From assembly GCF_011090185.1 (NCBI RefSeq), contig NZ_JAAFGS010000004.1, forward strand, positions 62,001 through 126,000: a stretch of 64,000 nt of DNA. The letters run 5' to 3'. Positions 1 through 10,208 of the stretch are shown here, piece by piece. Each line of letters begins with the position of its first letter. Positions within the stretch are counted from its first letter, which is position 1. Made by a program: the position numbers and the translations under genes. The DNA is from Saccharibacillus alkalitolerans. GTDB taxonomy: Bacteria > Bacillota > Bacilli > Paenibacillales > Paenibacillaceae. The notes under the pieces were generated by a model. That model saw only the letters and a list, made by a program, of their open reading frames with translations. It was not told the DNA's origin and searched no databases.

Positions 1-63
1 GATTCCAATCTTAGGGGTGGAGAGAGAAGAAAAGATTAAGAGATTAAAAGATAAGGGATAAAG

Positions 64-100
64 AGAAACCGGAAAAACGGTGGGTTTTTCCGGTTTTTTG
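64..100. terminator. Rho-independent terminator downstream of the major pilin gene
   Basis: A GC-containing hairpin has arms AACCGGAAAAAC and GTTTTTCCGGTT. On the plus strand it is followed by a run of six T. On the minus strand it is followed by a weaker T-rich stretch (TTCTCTTT). It lies just beyond the stop of the minus-strand pilin gene and could also close a plus-strand unit outside the window, so it is probably bidirectional. Confidence 0.7.
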
Positions 101-144
101 AAACTCTAACACAGTTAAATTAATCAAGCTTCATTAAAAATTAA

Positions 145-657
145 TTATTTTTTTTGACTTAAGATTTCTGCTGCTGTAAATGTTACTTCTCCATCAGCAG
201 TAGTCAAAGCTACTGTGTTGAGTGAACCTGTGGCCGTATAGGTAACAGTACCTGCACTAATTGTCTTTTTGTTACTTGGCAGAGAGAGAGGGCTATCCAG
301 GTATCCTTTAGTTTGCATATTGGCGACAGTTACACTTGCCCCTGCAGCTGCAGTAGTGCCGACAGCCGGAGTGAAGAATTGACCATTCTGTTCGCCTGTA
401 ATATACAATCTGGAAGCATCATAGACCTGTCTAGCGGTTGCTACGTCAGCGCTACTACGCGAATTGCTGATAATGTTACCGATCAACGGAATCGCGATAA
501 CCGCGATAATCGCGATAATAACCAATACCGCCAAGAGCTCGATCAACGTAAAGCCTTTTTCTTCCTTGCCCATTTTCGCCCATACGCGCTGCATGAACGT
601 CGACTTGCGTGCTTCCGTTACTTCCACTTCGTTAACCGCTTCTACTGCCTGATTCAT
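145..657 (-). CDS. Type IV major prepilin (type IV pilin-like protein)
   Basis: Structural pilin subunit, made as a prepilin, inserted in the membrane, cleaved and N-methylated by a prepilin peptidase (not in this window), then polymerised by PilB/PilC. The cleavage motif KEEKG^FTLIELLAV is followed by a ~20-residue hydrophobic helix with the conserved Glu at +5 of the mature protein. The C-terminal ~110 residues are rich in Thr, Ala and Gly. The frame is open up to a GTG at 723, but the ATG at 657 has a GGGAG ribosome site 11 nt upstream and gives 170 residues with a 35-residue leader. Met codons 14 and 7 residues before the cleavage site are possible but lack a good ribosome site. It is the last gene visible in the pilB-pilT-pilC-pilin series. 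The 135-nt spacer after pilC contains two small hairpins (686-699 and 710-730) that may be leader structures. Confidence 0.88.
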   Translation of the reverse strand: MNQAVEAVNEVEVTEARKSTFMQRVWAKMGKEEKGFTLIELLAVLVIIAIIAVIAIPLIGNIISNSRSSADVATARQVYDASRLYITGEQNGQFFTPAVGTTAAAGASVTVANMQTKGYLDSPLSLPSNKKTISAGTVTYTATGSLNTVALTTADGEVTFTAAEILSQKK

Positions 658-792
658 TGGGTTATTCACTCCCGTAAGTAAATTTCCGGATTGCTCCGGT
701 ACTGCCTGCAAGCCTCGTAACACAAGGCTTTATCGCGGCGCCGTACATATCCCGATCGTTCTCGAGCCCTTCATACGGAGCCGCGCGCTTTT

Positions 793-2001
793 TTAGGAAA
801 CGCTGCTGTACAGCGTGAACATCGGAAGCATGATCGCCGCCATAATCGTGCCGACCACCGCGGCCAGGAACACGATCAGCAGCGGTTCCAGCAGCGACTT
901 CAACCGATCGACCGTGTTGTCCACGTCCATCTCGTAGAAATCCGCCACTTTGCCGAGCATGTCGCCCAGCGCCCCGGTCTCTTCGCCGATCGCGATCATT
1001 TGCGTGACCAGCGGAGGAAACACCCAGGACTTCTCCAGCGGAGCCGAAAGGGATCGGCCCTGGCGGAGCGAATCGCCCGCGCTGCGGATTACTTTGCCGA
1101 TTACTTTGTTGCCCGCCACGTCTTCGACGATCGTCAGCGATTGAAGAACGGGAACGGCGCTTGCATATAATGAAGCGAACGTACGGGTAAACTGCGCGAT
1201 CGAGCTCTTCTGGTTCAGCTTGCCGAATACCGGAATTTTCAGCTTCATGTAATCGATCCAGTAGGACCCCTGCTCGGTTCTCTTGGCTATGAAGAATGCA
1301 GCGGCCAGGATCAGCAGGGCGAGTCCCCAGAAGTACCAGTAATGCTGAATGCTGTTGCTCAGCGCCAGAACCGCTACCGTAATCGCCGGCAATTCGGCAT
1401 CGAACGAATCGAACATCGTAATGAACTGCGGCACGATCGCCCAGAGCAGGTACACCGTCGACACGATCGCCAGAATCGCGACCGTCGCCGGATAAGTCAG
1501 CGCCGATTTTACTTTTTCGCGGGTAGAGTGCTGCTTCTCGAAAAAGACGGCCAGCCGCTCCAGCGTGCCTTCGAGATCGCCCGTCTCCTCCCCCGCCCGC
1601 ACCATGCTCACGAACAGCGGCGGAAAAATCCGTTTGTGCTCCTGCACGGCCTGGGAGAACGGAATCCCTTTCAGCAGGCTGGAAGCCACCTGGATCAATG
1701 CGCCCTTGAGCGCCTTGCTCTCGGTCTGTCCCGCCAAGATCGTCGTCGCGTCCACGATGGTGATGCCGGCGCGGATCAGCGTGGCGAATTGGCGGCAGTA
1801 GATGATGAAATGGATCGACTTGACGGGATTGCCGATATAGATTTCTTTCGACAATACCGTATTGTTTTTCTCGACGAGCGAGAAGACTTTCAAGCCGCGT
1901 TTGCGCAGCTCTTCCATCGCAGAGGCTTTGTCGCTCGCGTTCAGCTTGCCTTTGAGATTCTTGCCGCCGCTGGTGCGTACCTGATATTCGAACTGCGGCA
2001 T
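793..2001 (-). CDS. Type IV pilus inner-membrane platform protein PilC
   Basis: Integral membrane platform on which PilB and PilT act to polymerise and retract the pilus. The 402-residue length is typical. Two T2SSF (GspF-type) domains are visible, at about residues 68-190 and 270-395, each beginning with a RQFATLIRAG- or TRTFASLYASA-like segment. Each domain carries the repeated family pattern (GDLEGTLERLAVFFE and GALGDMLGKVADFYE), followed by hydrophobic segments near 170-190, 218-238 and 373-395. Its ATG overlaps the pilT stop by one base (TGATG), implying translational coupling. It could in principle be a type II secretion or competence GspF homolog, but PilT next to it points to retractile pili. 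Confidence 0.95.
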   Translation of the reverse strand: MPQFEYQVRTSGGKNLKGKLNASDKASAMEELRKRGLKVFSLVEKNNTVLSKEIYIGNPVKSIHFIIYCRQFATLIRAGITIVDATTILAGQTESKALKGALIQVASSLLKGIPFSQAVQEHKRIFPPLFVSMVRAGEETGDLEGTLERLAVFFEKQHSTREKVKSALTYPATVAILAIVSTVYLLWAIVPQFITMFDSFDAELPAITVAVLALSNSIQHYWYFWGLALLILAAAFFIAKRTEQGSYWIDYMKLKIPVFGKLNQKSSIAQFTRTFASLYASAVPVLQSLTIVEDVAGNKVIGKVIRSAGDSLRQGRSLSAPLEKSWVFPPLVTQMIAIGEETGALGDMLGKVADFYEMDVDNTVDRLKSLLEPLLIVFLAAVVGTIMAAIMLPMFTLYSSVS

Positions 2002-3050
2002 CAGGCGGTCACCTCCGTCATGTACTCTTTGGCCGCCGCCGGATCAACCGCTCCGCGCTGAAGCTGCTCGCGGATGTTCATTCCCAGCGTATGCATGCCG
2101 AACGCTTTGCCCGTCTGCATCACGCTGCGGATCTGATGAATCTTCTCCGAACGGATCAGGTTGGCGACGGCCGGCGTGTTGACCAGCACTTCGGTGACGC
2201 AGGTTCTTCCCTGCCCTCCCCGGTTCGGAAGCAGTCGCTGCGAGATCACCGCGGTCAGCACCGAGGCGAGCTGGGTGCGCACCTGCGGCTGCTGATAAGC
2301 CGGAAACGCATCGATGATCCGGTCGACCGTTTTCGGCGCGTCCGTCGTATGCAGGGTCGCCAATACGAGATGCCCCGTCTCCGCCGCGGTGATCGCCGCC
2401 GAGATCGTCTCCAGGTCCCGCATCTCGCCGACCAGGATGACATCCGGGTCCTGCCTGAGCGCGGCCCGAAGACCGTCCGCGAAGCTCGCGGTATCCAGCC
2501 CCACTTCGCGCTGATGCACCAGCGATTTGCGATGCTCGTGCATGAATTCGATCGGATCTTCCAGCGTAACGATATGCTTGCTGGTCTTCGTATTGATATC
2601 GTGGATCATCGCGGCCAGCGTCGAAGACTTGCCGCTGCCGGTCGGGCCGGTCACGAGAATCAGCCCCTGCGGCCGATGCGCCAACGACGCCAGCGAAGCC
2701 GGAAGCCCCAACTGCTCCATCGTCGGAATTTTTTCCGGGATGGAGCGCGCCGAGATCGCCGCATGGCCTTTCTGCCGGTAGACGTTGATCCGGAAGCGGT
2801 CCGCTCCCGGCAGCGCGTAGGCGAAGTCGATCTCGCCTTCGGTCCGGAAACGTCTCGACCGCTCCTCCCCGAGCAGCATCGCGGCCATCTCTTCCGCTTC
2901 CGCCGGACCGACCGGCTCCCCGCTCAGCGGCATCAGCGAGCCGTGGATCCGCACGCTGGGCGGCGCTCCGACCGCGATATGCAGGTCCGACGCTCCCTTG
3001 GCATGCATCTCGCGCAGCAGCTCTTCGATTGTCCGCGTTTGTTCGTTCAT
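2001..3050 (-). CDS. Type IV pilus retraction ATPase PilT
   Basis: Hexameric cytoplasmic ATPase that depolymerises the pilus, powering twitching and DNA uptake. It has 349 residues, close to the family norm. Visible signatures are the N-terminal PilT pattern ASDLHIAVGAPP, Walker A GPTGSGKS at residues 135-142, the Asp box and Walker B region (DPDVILVGEMRD), the His box (LATLHTTDA), and a C-terminal LIRSEKIHQIRS segment corresponding to the AIRNLIRE motif that separates PilT from PilB-type ATPases. It lies between pilB (spacer 47 nt) and pilC (1-nt overlap). A dedicated retraction ATPase distinguishes this locus from the com pseudopilus of Bacillus. Confidence 0.96.
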   Translation of the reverse strand: MNEQTRTIEELLREMHAKGASDLHIAVGAPPSVRIHGSLMPLSGEPVGPAEAEEMAAMLLGEERSRRFRTEGEIDFAYALPGADRFRINVYRQKGHAAISARSIPEKIPTMEQLGLPASLASLAHRPQGLILVTGPTGSGKSSTLAAMIHDINTKTSKHIVTLEDPIEFMHEHRKSLVHQREVGLDTASFADGLRAALRQDPDVILVGEMRDLETISAAITAAETGHLVLATLHTTDAPKTVDRIIDAFPAYQQPQVRTQLASVLTAVISQRLLPNRGGQGRTCVTEVLVNTPAVANLIRSEKIHQIRSVMQTGKAFGMHTLGMNIREQLQRGAVDPAAAKEYMTEVTA

Positions 3051-3097
3051 CTTCAGCAGCTCCTCCGCCGTTCATTCGAATCCCTTAATCCGACACC

Positions 3098-4762
<1,665 letters not shown>

Positions 4763-4902
4763 GCCCGCTTCATCTCCGCCGTATTTATTGAAAGTCAGGA
4801 TTCAAACTTTGCCCCGTTTAACCGAAAAAAAGAAGAGTTAACAAGCTCATGAGGCACAAGGTCCAGAAAATTCGGGACCATCGACCCCAATCGTCTTTCT
4901 AT

Positions 4903-4930
4903 ATATCGTAAATTCGGGAAGGCCTTTTTA
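4903..4930 (-). promoter_or_regulatory. Putative sigma-D (flagellar) promoter of the pilB operon
   Basis: On the minus strand, TAAA (4927-4930) is followed after 16 nt by TACGATAT (4903-4910), which continues as ATAG. Compared with the sigma-D consensus (TAAA, ~15 nt, GCCGATAT), the -35 is perfect and the -10 matches 6 of 8. The same CGATATATA core occurs before both hag genes in this window. It lies about 140 nt upstream of the pilB ATG. Assignment is by pattern only. Confidence 0.5.
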
Positions 4931-4965
4931 GAGGCTTTAAGAAAAAAATCGAAAAATCACGCACG

Positions 4966-4994
4966 TTTATAATTTTACGCAATTTATTTAGCAA
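4966..4994 (-). promoter_or_regulatory. Putative sigma-A promoter upstream of pilB
   Basis: On the minus strand, TTGCTA (4989-4994), 17 nt, then TATAAA (4966-4971). This would give a second, longer transcript for the pilB operon, starting about 200 nt before the ATG. The surrounding 4763-5183 spacer is AT-rich, which raises the chance of fortuitous matches. Confidence 0.4.
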
Positions 4995-5010
4995 AAATAA
5001 GCAATTAGTA

Positions 5011-5039
5011 TTGAGAACGTAAGGCTTATGACCTAAAAT
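5011..5039 (+). promoter_or_regulatory. Putative sigma-A promoter of the giant pilus-associated gene
   Basis: TTGAGA (5011-5016), 17 nt, TAAAAT (5034-5039) on the plus strand, about 145 nt before the proposed TTG start at 5184. A short hairpin (CTCCACTTTTGGAG, about 5089-5102) lies in the resulting leader. A TTGACA at 5065-5070 was also seen but has no -10 at a usable distance. Confidence 0.45.
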
Positions 5040-5183
5040 GATTATATACCATAGCCCTTGGTTTTTGACAATTATTTCGTAAGATTCTCTCCACTTTTGG
5101 AGTTTTTAGGCATATGGGACGAGAAGCCGGCTACCTTACGTTCACTGATCCCTTTATATAAACAAATCGAGGAGGAATCCCAG

Positions 5184-8100
5184 TTGAAAAAGAAATCGAT
5201 CGGAATTTGGGCTGTCGTTCTGGCCTTTATTCTGGTGAGCGTACCGTTCGGCATGTGGAAAGTCATGGCCGGTACGGAACCCGCTTACAAGATCAAAATT
5301 TTGGAAGTGATCGACAACGGGCCCTACGCCCTGAAGAACGCGCTTCAAGATACGCCCAACGTCACGGTGGATACGATGCGGATGAAGACGTTCGTCGCCA
5401 TGCGCGACGAATTGAACGGCAAATACGACGCCGTTTACTTCGGCAAAGGAACGTACAGCACGGCGCTGCCGCAGACGTTCACTTCCGGTCCGTCCGATCC
5501 TCAGCGCCAAGCGCACGACACGACGGCGATCATGAACGACATCACGACGCTCAAAGCGGGCATCATCGAAAACGACTATATTCAAAAAGGGCTTCCGGTC
5601 ATTTTTCATGCTTCGATCAAAAACCAAGATCCTCAAGGCAAGCTTTATGCGCTTTACGGCAAATACAAAAACGCGTCGACGCGTCCGAGCAACGTCATCG
5701 TCGTGGACGATTCGTCGCTCGCCGCGGTAGTCGGCGACATCAAAAACGGAGCAGCCCTGTACAAGCAGCGTCCGCAGATCGAAGTTGTGGCCAAGCCGCT
5801 GGACTTTCTGGCTGGATCGACCAAAGTGTATACGACCGGCGATACGCTGACTTTCAGCTTCAATGCCAACAACGTCAAAAACTTCAAAACCCCGGTCAAT
5901 GCCAAGCTGTATGTCAGCGTGGACAAAGTGCTCAAGCTGACCGACGAGAATGTCGTGGCCAGCTCCACGCTGACCGAACGAGCCGAAACGCTGACCTACA
6001 AACTTCCGCAGACTTTCTCGGGTCCGGTGTACTGGCGGTTGGAAGTGAGCGCGAACGGGCTGCGGGATTACGCGGAAGGAGCCGTTCGCGTCCATGACAA
6101 GCAGACGGTCATCCGCGTGCTGCAGGTCATGCCCAAAGACAGCGTCAGCAGCCTGCTCGAGCCCGGCAACATGAACCAGACTTACTTGAAGACGGGCGAT
6201 TACGACATCCAGATCACGCCGGTGCTGTTCAGCGAATTCAACACGGCGGGCGGCGCCAATTCTTATTCGAACCTGAACGGCAAATACGATATGGTCATTT
6301 TCGGCTTTATCGACAACTATAATACGCAGACGGCCGGCAGCCTGACGCCCGAAGCCGCAGACGGCGTCAATGCATTCATCAAGACCGGGCAGGCCGTTAT
6401 GTTCACGCACGACACCATGATCGGCAACATCTACAATCCTTGGATCAAAAATTTCCAAAAAACGACGGGCCAAACCGAGCTCTATACCAATATGGGCCTC
6501 GGCGCTCCCAACAAGTCGACGCGAACCAAGATCGTCAACAGCGGCATGCTGACCCAGTTCCCGTACGACTTGTCCCTGAAACCCGGCAATCCGAAAGGAT
6601 ATGTCGGTCAGATCGCGCGAACGCACAACCAGTATTACATGCTCAATCTCGAAGATCCCAATATCGTGCCTTGGTACAACATCGTCAGCGAAGACATCGA
6701 TCCGAGCAAACGCGATACCGACGACAGCTATGATCACTACTACACGTATTCCAAAGGAAACGTGACCTATTCCGGCACGGGCCATACCAACACCGGCTTC
6801 CCCGAATGGGAGCAGAAGCTGTTCGTCAATACGATGTTCCGGGCGTTTATCGGTTCGAACCACGCGCCGACGATCGATGTGATCGCGCCGCTCGATTCGG
6901 AGACGACCAAGCCTTCCTATTTGAAAGATCTGGTATTCAGCTATCGGGTAAACGACCTGGATCTGCAGGATCCGACCGTCTACTCGTCCGTCCGCTTCAA
7001 AGTGAACGGCGAGTATGTGAACGATATGGCCATAGCGGAAAAGAACGTGCCGAAAGGGTCCGTCATCACCGAAAAATTCACGAACCCTTTACAACTGAAA
7101 GAGGGCACGGTTCAGATCGAGATCACCGCCCACGACAAACAGGGGGCGACGGTCCAAAAAACGATCGATTTGAAGATCAAAAAAGTCGCGGCCAGCCTGC
7201 TCGCGGATCGCGCGCTTGACGTCATTCCGCCCAACTACGAGTTTTTGACCGGCAGCCCGGTAGGCATAACGTACACGGTAACCCCGCAGCCGATTTCGGC
7301 CTCGGAGATCCGTTCGGGCGAGAGCGGATTGAAGCAGCTGGAAATCTCCAACATCGTATACAAGGAAAAACTCCAAGCGGGACTTGAAATTTCGGGCGAT
7401 CTTCCGGAAGGCATGAGCAAAACGGGAACCGTCGAAGAAGGCTACTCGCTGAGCAAGAAGTTCGACAAGATCTTGTATACGCTGGACGGCGCCACGTATA
7501 AACCGGATGCCGGCAGCGGCATCTCGTTCCACCTCGATCTCGTGCCGACGTTAAAAGGAAGCTACACGCTGAATCAGGCCCGTTTGACCTACGAAGACGT
7601 CCATGCGACTTCTTCCCATTCGGCAGCCGTTCGGCAGCTGCAAAATTACAGCTTGATCGTGCTGGGAACCTCCGATACGACGCTGTCGGAAGGCATGATT
7701 CAAAAAGGGGTAGCGATCAACGGTTCCGTCACTACGTCAGCGACGATCGGCCAATCTTTGGACGCTGCTTCGCCTTCGCCGGCTTTCGTGACCAACGGAA
7801 ACTTGACCATTTCCAAAGGCAATATCTATAAAAACGCGATCATGGCCAAAGGCGATCTGACGGCTCCCGGCCTTGATTTCGGGGAGTTCAGCAGCGCGAT
7901 CGCAGGCGGAAGCGTCAAGTTCGGCTACGCGAACGGAGACGCCACCAAACTGTCTTACGGCGGCGCTTACGGCGGACCGGATTACGTGAATCCCAAGCCG
8001 ATTCGCGGAGACGCCGACGCGTTGAAAAACCGGATCACGCAGGCTTTCGACTTCGCGGATGCCAAAAGCAACCTGACCGCCCTGTCCGATTCTTATGCCG

Positions 8101-10103
8101 CCATGCCCGTCAACGGAAACCGGCAGCCGGCTTCCGGCGTGACCGACGGAGGCGTGCTGACCCTGACCGGAACCGATGCCGGATTAAACGTGTTCCGCAT
8201 CGACAGCGCCGATACGACGAACATGAACGACCTGAAGATCGTGGTGCCCCAGGGCGCTTCGGCGGTCGTGAACATTTCGGGCGGATCGCTGCGCCTGTCG
8301 AATATCGTGTCTGCCGATCCGACTCGGACCCTGATCAATTACACCGGAACGGGAACTTTGTACGTCGGCAACGCGCCGACGAATCTGTTCCCGAAAGGCG
8401 TTAACGGTTCCAAGGTGGACAGCAGCGTGCTGGCGCCTTACGCGACCGTGAACTACAACAACGGAAACGGCTCGGTGAACGGGTCGATCGTGGCCAATGA
8501 GCTGATTTCTTCCGGTAGCGTCACGTTGAACAGCGCGCCGTTCGCCGGAACGGAACCTCCGGCGGTTCCGGTATCCGGCGAGCCGAGAGACATTCCGTTC
8601 CCGGAAATCCTCTTTACGGGCGTGATCAAAATCAAAAGCATCGCCATGGAAGATCAAGCGGTATGGATCGACGATTCCACCGCCATGGTTCCCGTCGTGA
8701 CGCTGTCTAACGGAGCGCTTGCGGACCAGCCGCTCCTGAACTGGTCAAGCAGCGACCCGGCCGTAACGATCGAATATCCTACGGGAACGAAAGACGGCAA
8801 GGCCGCGAGCGTCAGCGTGAAAGGCGTCAAAGTCGGCGAAGCCGTGATCACGGCGACCGCGACGGACGGAAGCGGCGTAAGCGGCTCCGCGAAGGTTAGA
8901 GTCGAAGCGCCCGCGCTGTCGATTACCGGAACCCAGTCCGTGAACGTCGGACAGACTATCGCGGATATCAAAGCCGTCGTGAACGCCTCCAACTTAAAAA
9001 TCGACAAAGTCGATTGGACGTTCACGAGTACCGGAAGCGGCGAAGTCACGCTTGTTCCTCAAGCCGATCCGTCGTCGCTGAAAGTGACCGGCGTGAAAAG
9101 CGGCAGAGTCACGCTTCACGCGACCGCCGACATCGTAAACACGAAAACCAAAACAACGAAGAAACTGAGCGCCACTTACGAGATCGACGTTACCGACAGC
9201 CTGGATAGCGTGATCATTAACGGTCCGGATACCGTCAAAAAAGGCGGAACCGTCGACCTGGCTGCGGATATCAAGCCGGCCGCAGCCAATATCGGCAGCA
9301 TCGTTTGGAGCATCGCCGACGGCGAGGGCAAAGCGATCTTGACGCCGACCGGCCGCGCGCCTCAGCTGACTGCGGTTCTGGAAGGCAAAACCCCCGGACC
9401 GGTCACCGTCATCGTTACGGTAAAAACGGCCGGCGACTATCCGATCGAAAAGACGGCCACGAAAACGGTCTGGGTGCTCGACTTCGCGGTGGAAGGACCG
9501 AATACGGTCTACGCGGGAGAACCGATCGACCTGACGGCCGGGCTGCTGCCGTCAGCCTATACGGGAACGCGGGGGCCGATCGCCTGGTCGGTCGTCGACG
9601 ATACGGACCCTGCCGGCACGAACAGCACCTACGCCAAGCTCGGCACGCCGAATTCGGACGGGACCGCCGTTTCGTTGACGGGCGTCAAACCGGGACCGGT
9701 CAAAGTGATCGCTAAGATCGATACGCCGGCCGGAACGTTCACGGCCGAGCACAAAGTCATCGTGAGCCCGGTCGTGACCGGACTGCTGCTGCCGGCCACG
9801 ACCCCGGTTATGCAGGGCGCGGCAGTCGACCTTATCCATAACGGAACGCGCTCCCTGGTGGTCGAACCGAGCAGCATCAAAATTCCGGACATTCAAAATC
9901 AATTGAAGTGGACCAGTGCCGATCCGACCGCGGTCAGCGTGAGCGATCAAGGCGTAGTGACCGGAAGCAAAGCCGGACGCGAAGTGGTCGTAACGGTCTC
10001 TTACCAGAGAACGGATTCGTCGCCGATCATTACGGCTTCGACCCGGGTTATCGTGGATAAAGCTCCCGACCCGAATGCCCCGGTCTCCGGGGACCGCTAC
10101 TGA
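5184..10103 (+). CDS. Giant secreted multidomain protein (DUF5057-like, choice-of-anchor-A-like, Ig-like repeats), candidate pilus adhesin
   Basis: Secreted or membrane-anchored protein of 1639 residues. The start is the TTG at 5184 because GAGGAGG sits 8 nt before it; an upstream TTG at 5058 has no ribosome site. Residues 2-30 form a basic N-terminus (LKKKS) and one hydrophobic signal or anchor segment. Residues ~30-560 resemble the DUF5057 type (KIKILEVIDNG start and VIFGFIDNY). Residues ~850-1120 resemble the choice-of-anchor-A fold (VLAPYATVNYNNGNGSVNGS). From ~1150 to the end are at least four bacterial Ig-like (BIG2-type) modules with the pattern WSSSDPAV...GVKVGEAVITATA. There is no LPXTG or transmembrane C-terminus. 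It lies between the pilB operon and the minor-pilin operon, the place a PilY1-like tip protein would occupy. Domain names come from recognition, not a search; the pilus role is inferred. Confidence 0.85.
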   Translation: MKKKSIGIWAVVLAFILVSVPFGMWKVMAGTEPAYKIKILEVIDNGPYALKNALQDTPNVTVDTMRMKTFVAMRDELNGKYDAVYFGKGTYSTALPQTFTSGPSDPQRQAHDTTAIMNDITTLKAGIIENDYIQKGLPVIFHASIKNQDPQGKLYALYGKYKNASTRPSNVIVVDDSSLAAVVGDIKNGAALYKQRPQIEVVAKPLDFLAGSTKVYTTGDTLTFSFNANNVKNFKTPVNAKLYVSVDKVLKLTDENVVASSTLTERAETLTYKLPQTFSGPVYWRLEVSANGLRDYAEGAVRVHDKQTVIRVLQVMPKDSVSSLLEPGNMNQTYLKTGDYDIQITPVLFSEFNTAGGANSYSNLNGKYDMVIFGFIDNYNTQTAGSLTPEAADGVNAFIKTGQAVMFTHDTMIGNIYNPWIKNFQKTTGQTELYTNMGLGAPNKSTRTKIVNSGMLTQFPYDLSLKPGNPKGYVGQIARTHNQYYMLNLEDPNIVPWYNIVSEDIDPSKRDTDDSYDHYYTYSKGNVTYSGTGHTNTGFPEWEQKLFVNTMFRAFIGSNHAPTIDVIAPLDSETTKPSYLKDLVFSYRVNDLDLQDPTVYSSVRFKVNGEYVNDMAIAEKNVPKGSVITEKFTNPLQLKEGTVQIEITAHDKQGATVQKTIDLKIKKVAASLLADRALDVIPPNYEFLTGSPVGITYTVTPQPISASEIRSGESGLKQLEISNIVYKEKLQAGLEISGDLPEGMSKTGTVEEGYSLSKKFDKILYTLDGATYKPDAGSGISFHLDLVPTLKGSYTLNQARLTYEDVHATSSHSAAVRQLQNYSLIVLGTSDTTLSEGMIQKGVAINGSVTTSATIGQSLDAASPSPAFVTNGNLTISKGNIYKNAIMAKGDLTAPGLDFGEFSSAIAGGSVKFGYANGDATKLSYGGAYGGPDYVNPKPIRGDADALKNRITQAFDFADAKSNLTALSDSYAAMPVNGNRQPASGVTDGGVLTLTGTDAGLNVFRIDSADTTNMNDLKIVVPQGASAVVNISGGSLRLSNIVSADPTRTLINYTGTGTLYVGNAPTNLFPKGVNGSKVDSSVLAPYATVNYNNGNGSVNGSIVANELISSGSVTLNSAPFAGTEPPAVPVSGEPRDIPFPEILFTGVIKIKSIAMEDQAVWIDDSTAMVPVVTLSNGALADQPLLNWSSSDPAVTIEYPTGTKDGKAASVSVKGVKVGEAVITATATDGSGVSGSAKVRVEAPALSITGTQSVNVGQTIADIKAVVNASNLKIDKVDWTFTSTGSGEVTLVPQADPSSLKVTGVKSGRVTLHATADIVNTKTKTTKKLSATYEIDVTDSLDSVIINGPDTVKKGGTVDLAADIKPAAANIGSIVWSIADGEGKAILTPTGRAPQLTAVLEGKTPGPVTVIVTVKTAGDYPIEKTATKTVWVLDFAVEGPNTVYAGEPIDLTAGLLPSAYTGTRGPIAWSVVDDTDPAGTNSTYAKLGTPNSDGTAVSLTGVKPGPVKVIAKIDTPAGTFTAEHKVIVSPVVTGLLLPATTPVMQGAAVDLIHNGTRSLVVEPSSIKIPDIQNQLKWTSADPTAVSVSDQGVVTGSKAGREVVVTVSYQRTDSSPIITASTRVIVDKAPDPNAPVSGDRY

Positions 10104-10132
10104 TCCCCGCCGTTACCAGTGTCCTACAAGCA

Positions 10133-10175
10133 TAAAAAAAGCTCCCTCACGGATTCCCGTGAGGGAGCTTTTTGT
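10133..10175. terminator. Bidirectional terminator between convergent giant gene and minor-pilin operon
   Basis: A perfect 12-bp hairpin (arms GCTCCCTCACGG and CCGTGAGGGAGC, loop ATTC) is flanked by seven A on the left and TTTTT on the right. It can therefore terminate both the plus-strand giant gene and the minus-strand PilX-like gene. Confidence 0.9.
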
Positions 10176-10208
10176 CGCGGGTCCGGCTTTCAAACCTTCC
10201 GCTTCCGC

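Noticed and set aside
1831..1840. GCCGATATAG inside pilC, a perfect sigma-D -10
   Set aside because: It is on the plus strand within a minus-strand gene, has no matching -35 and drives nothing. The same applies to CCGATAT strings in argG and argJ.
4763..5183. Riboswitch in the pilB/giant-gene spacer
   Set aside because: c-di-GMP-I elements were looked for on both strands because they often precede pilus genes; the conserved core sequences are absent. Only promoter-like motifs were found.
5058..5183. Upstream TTG start for the giant gene
   Set aside because: No ribosome site at 5058. The TTG at 5184 has a perfect one and places the signal segment at the N-terminus.
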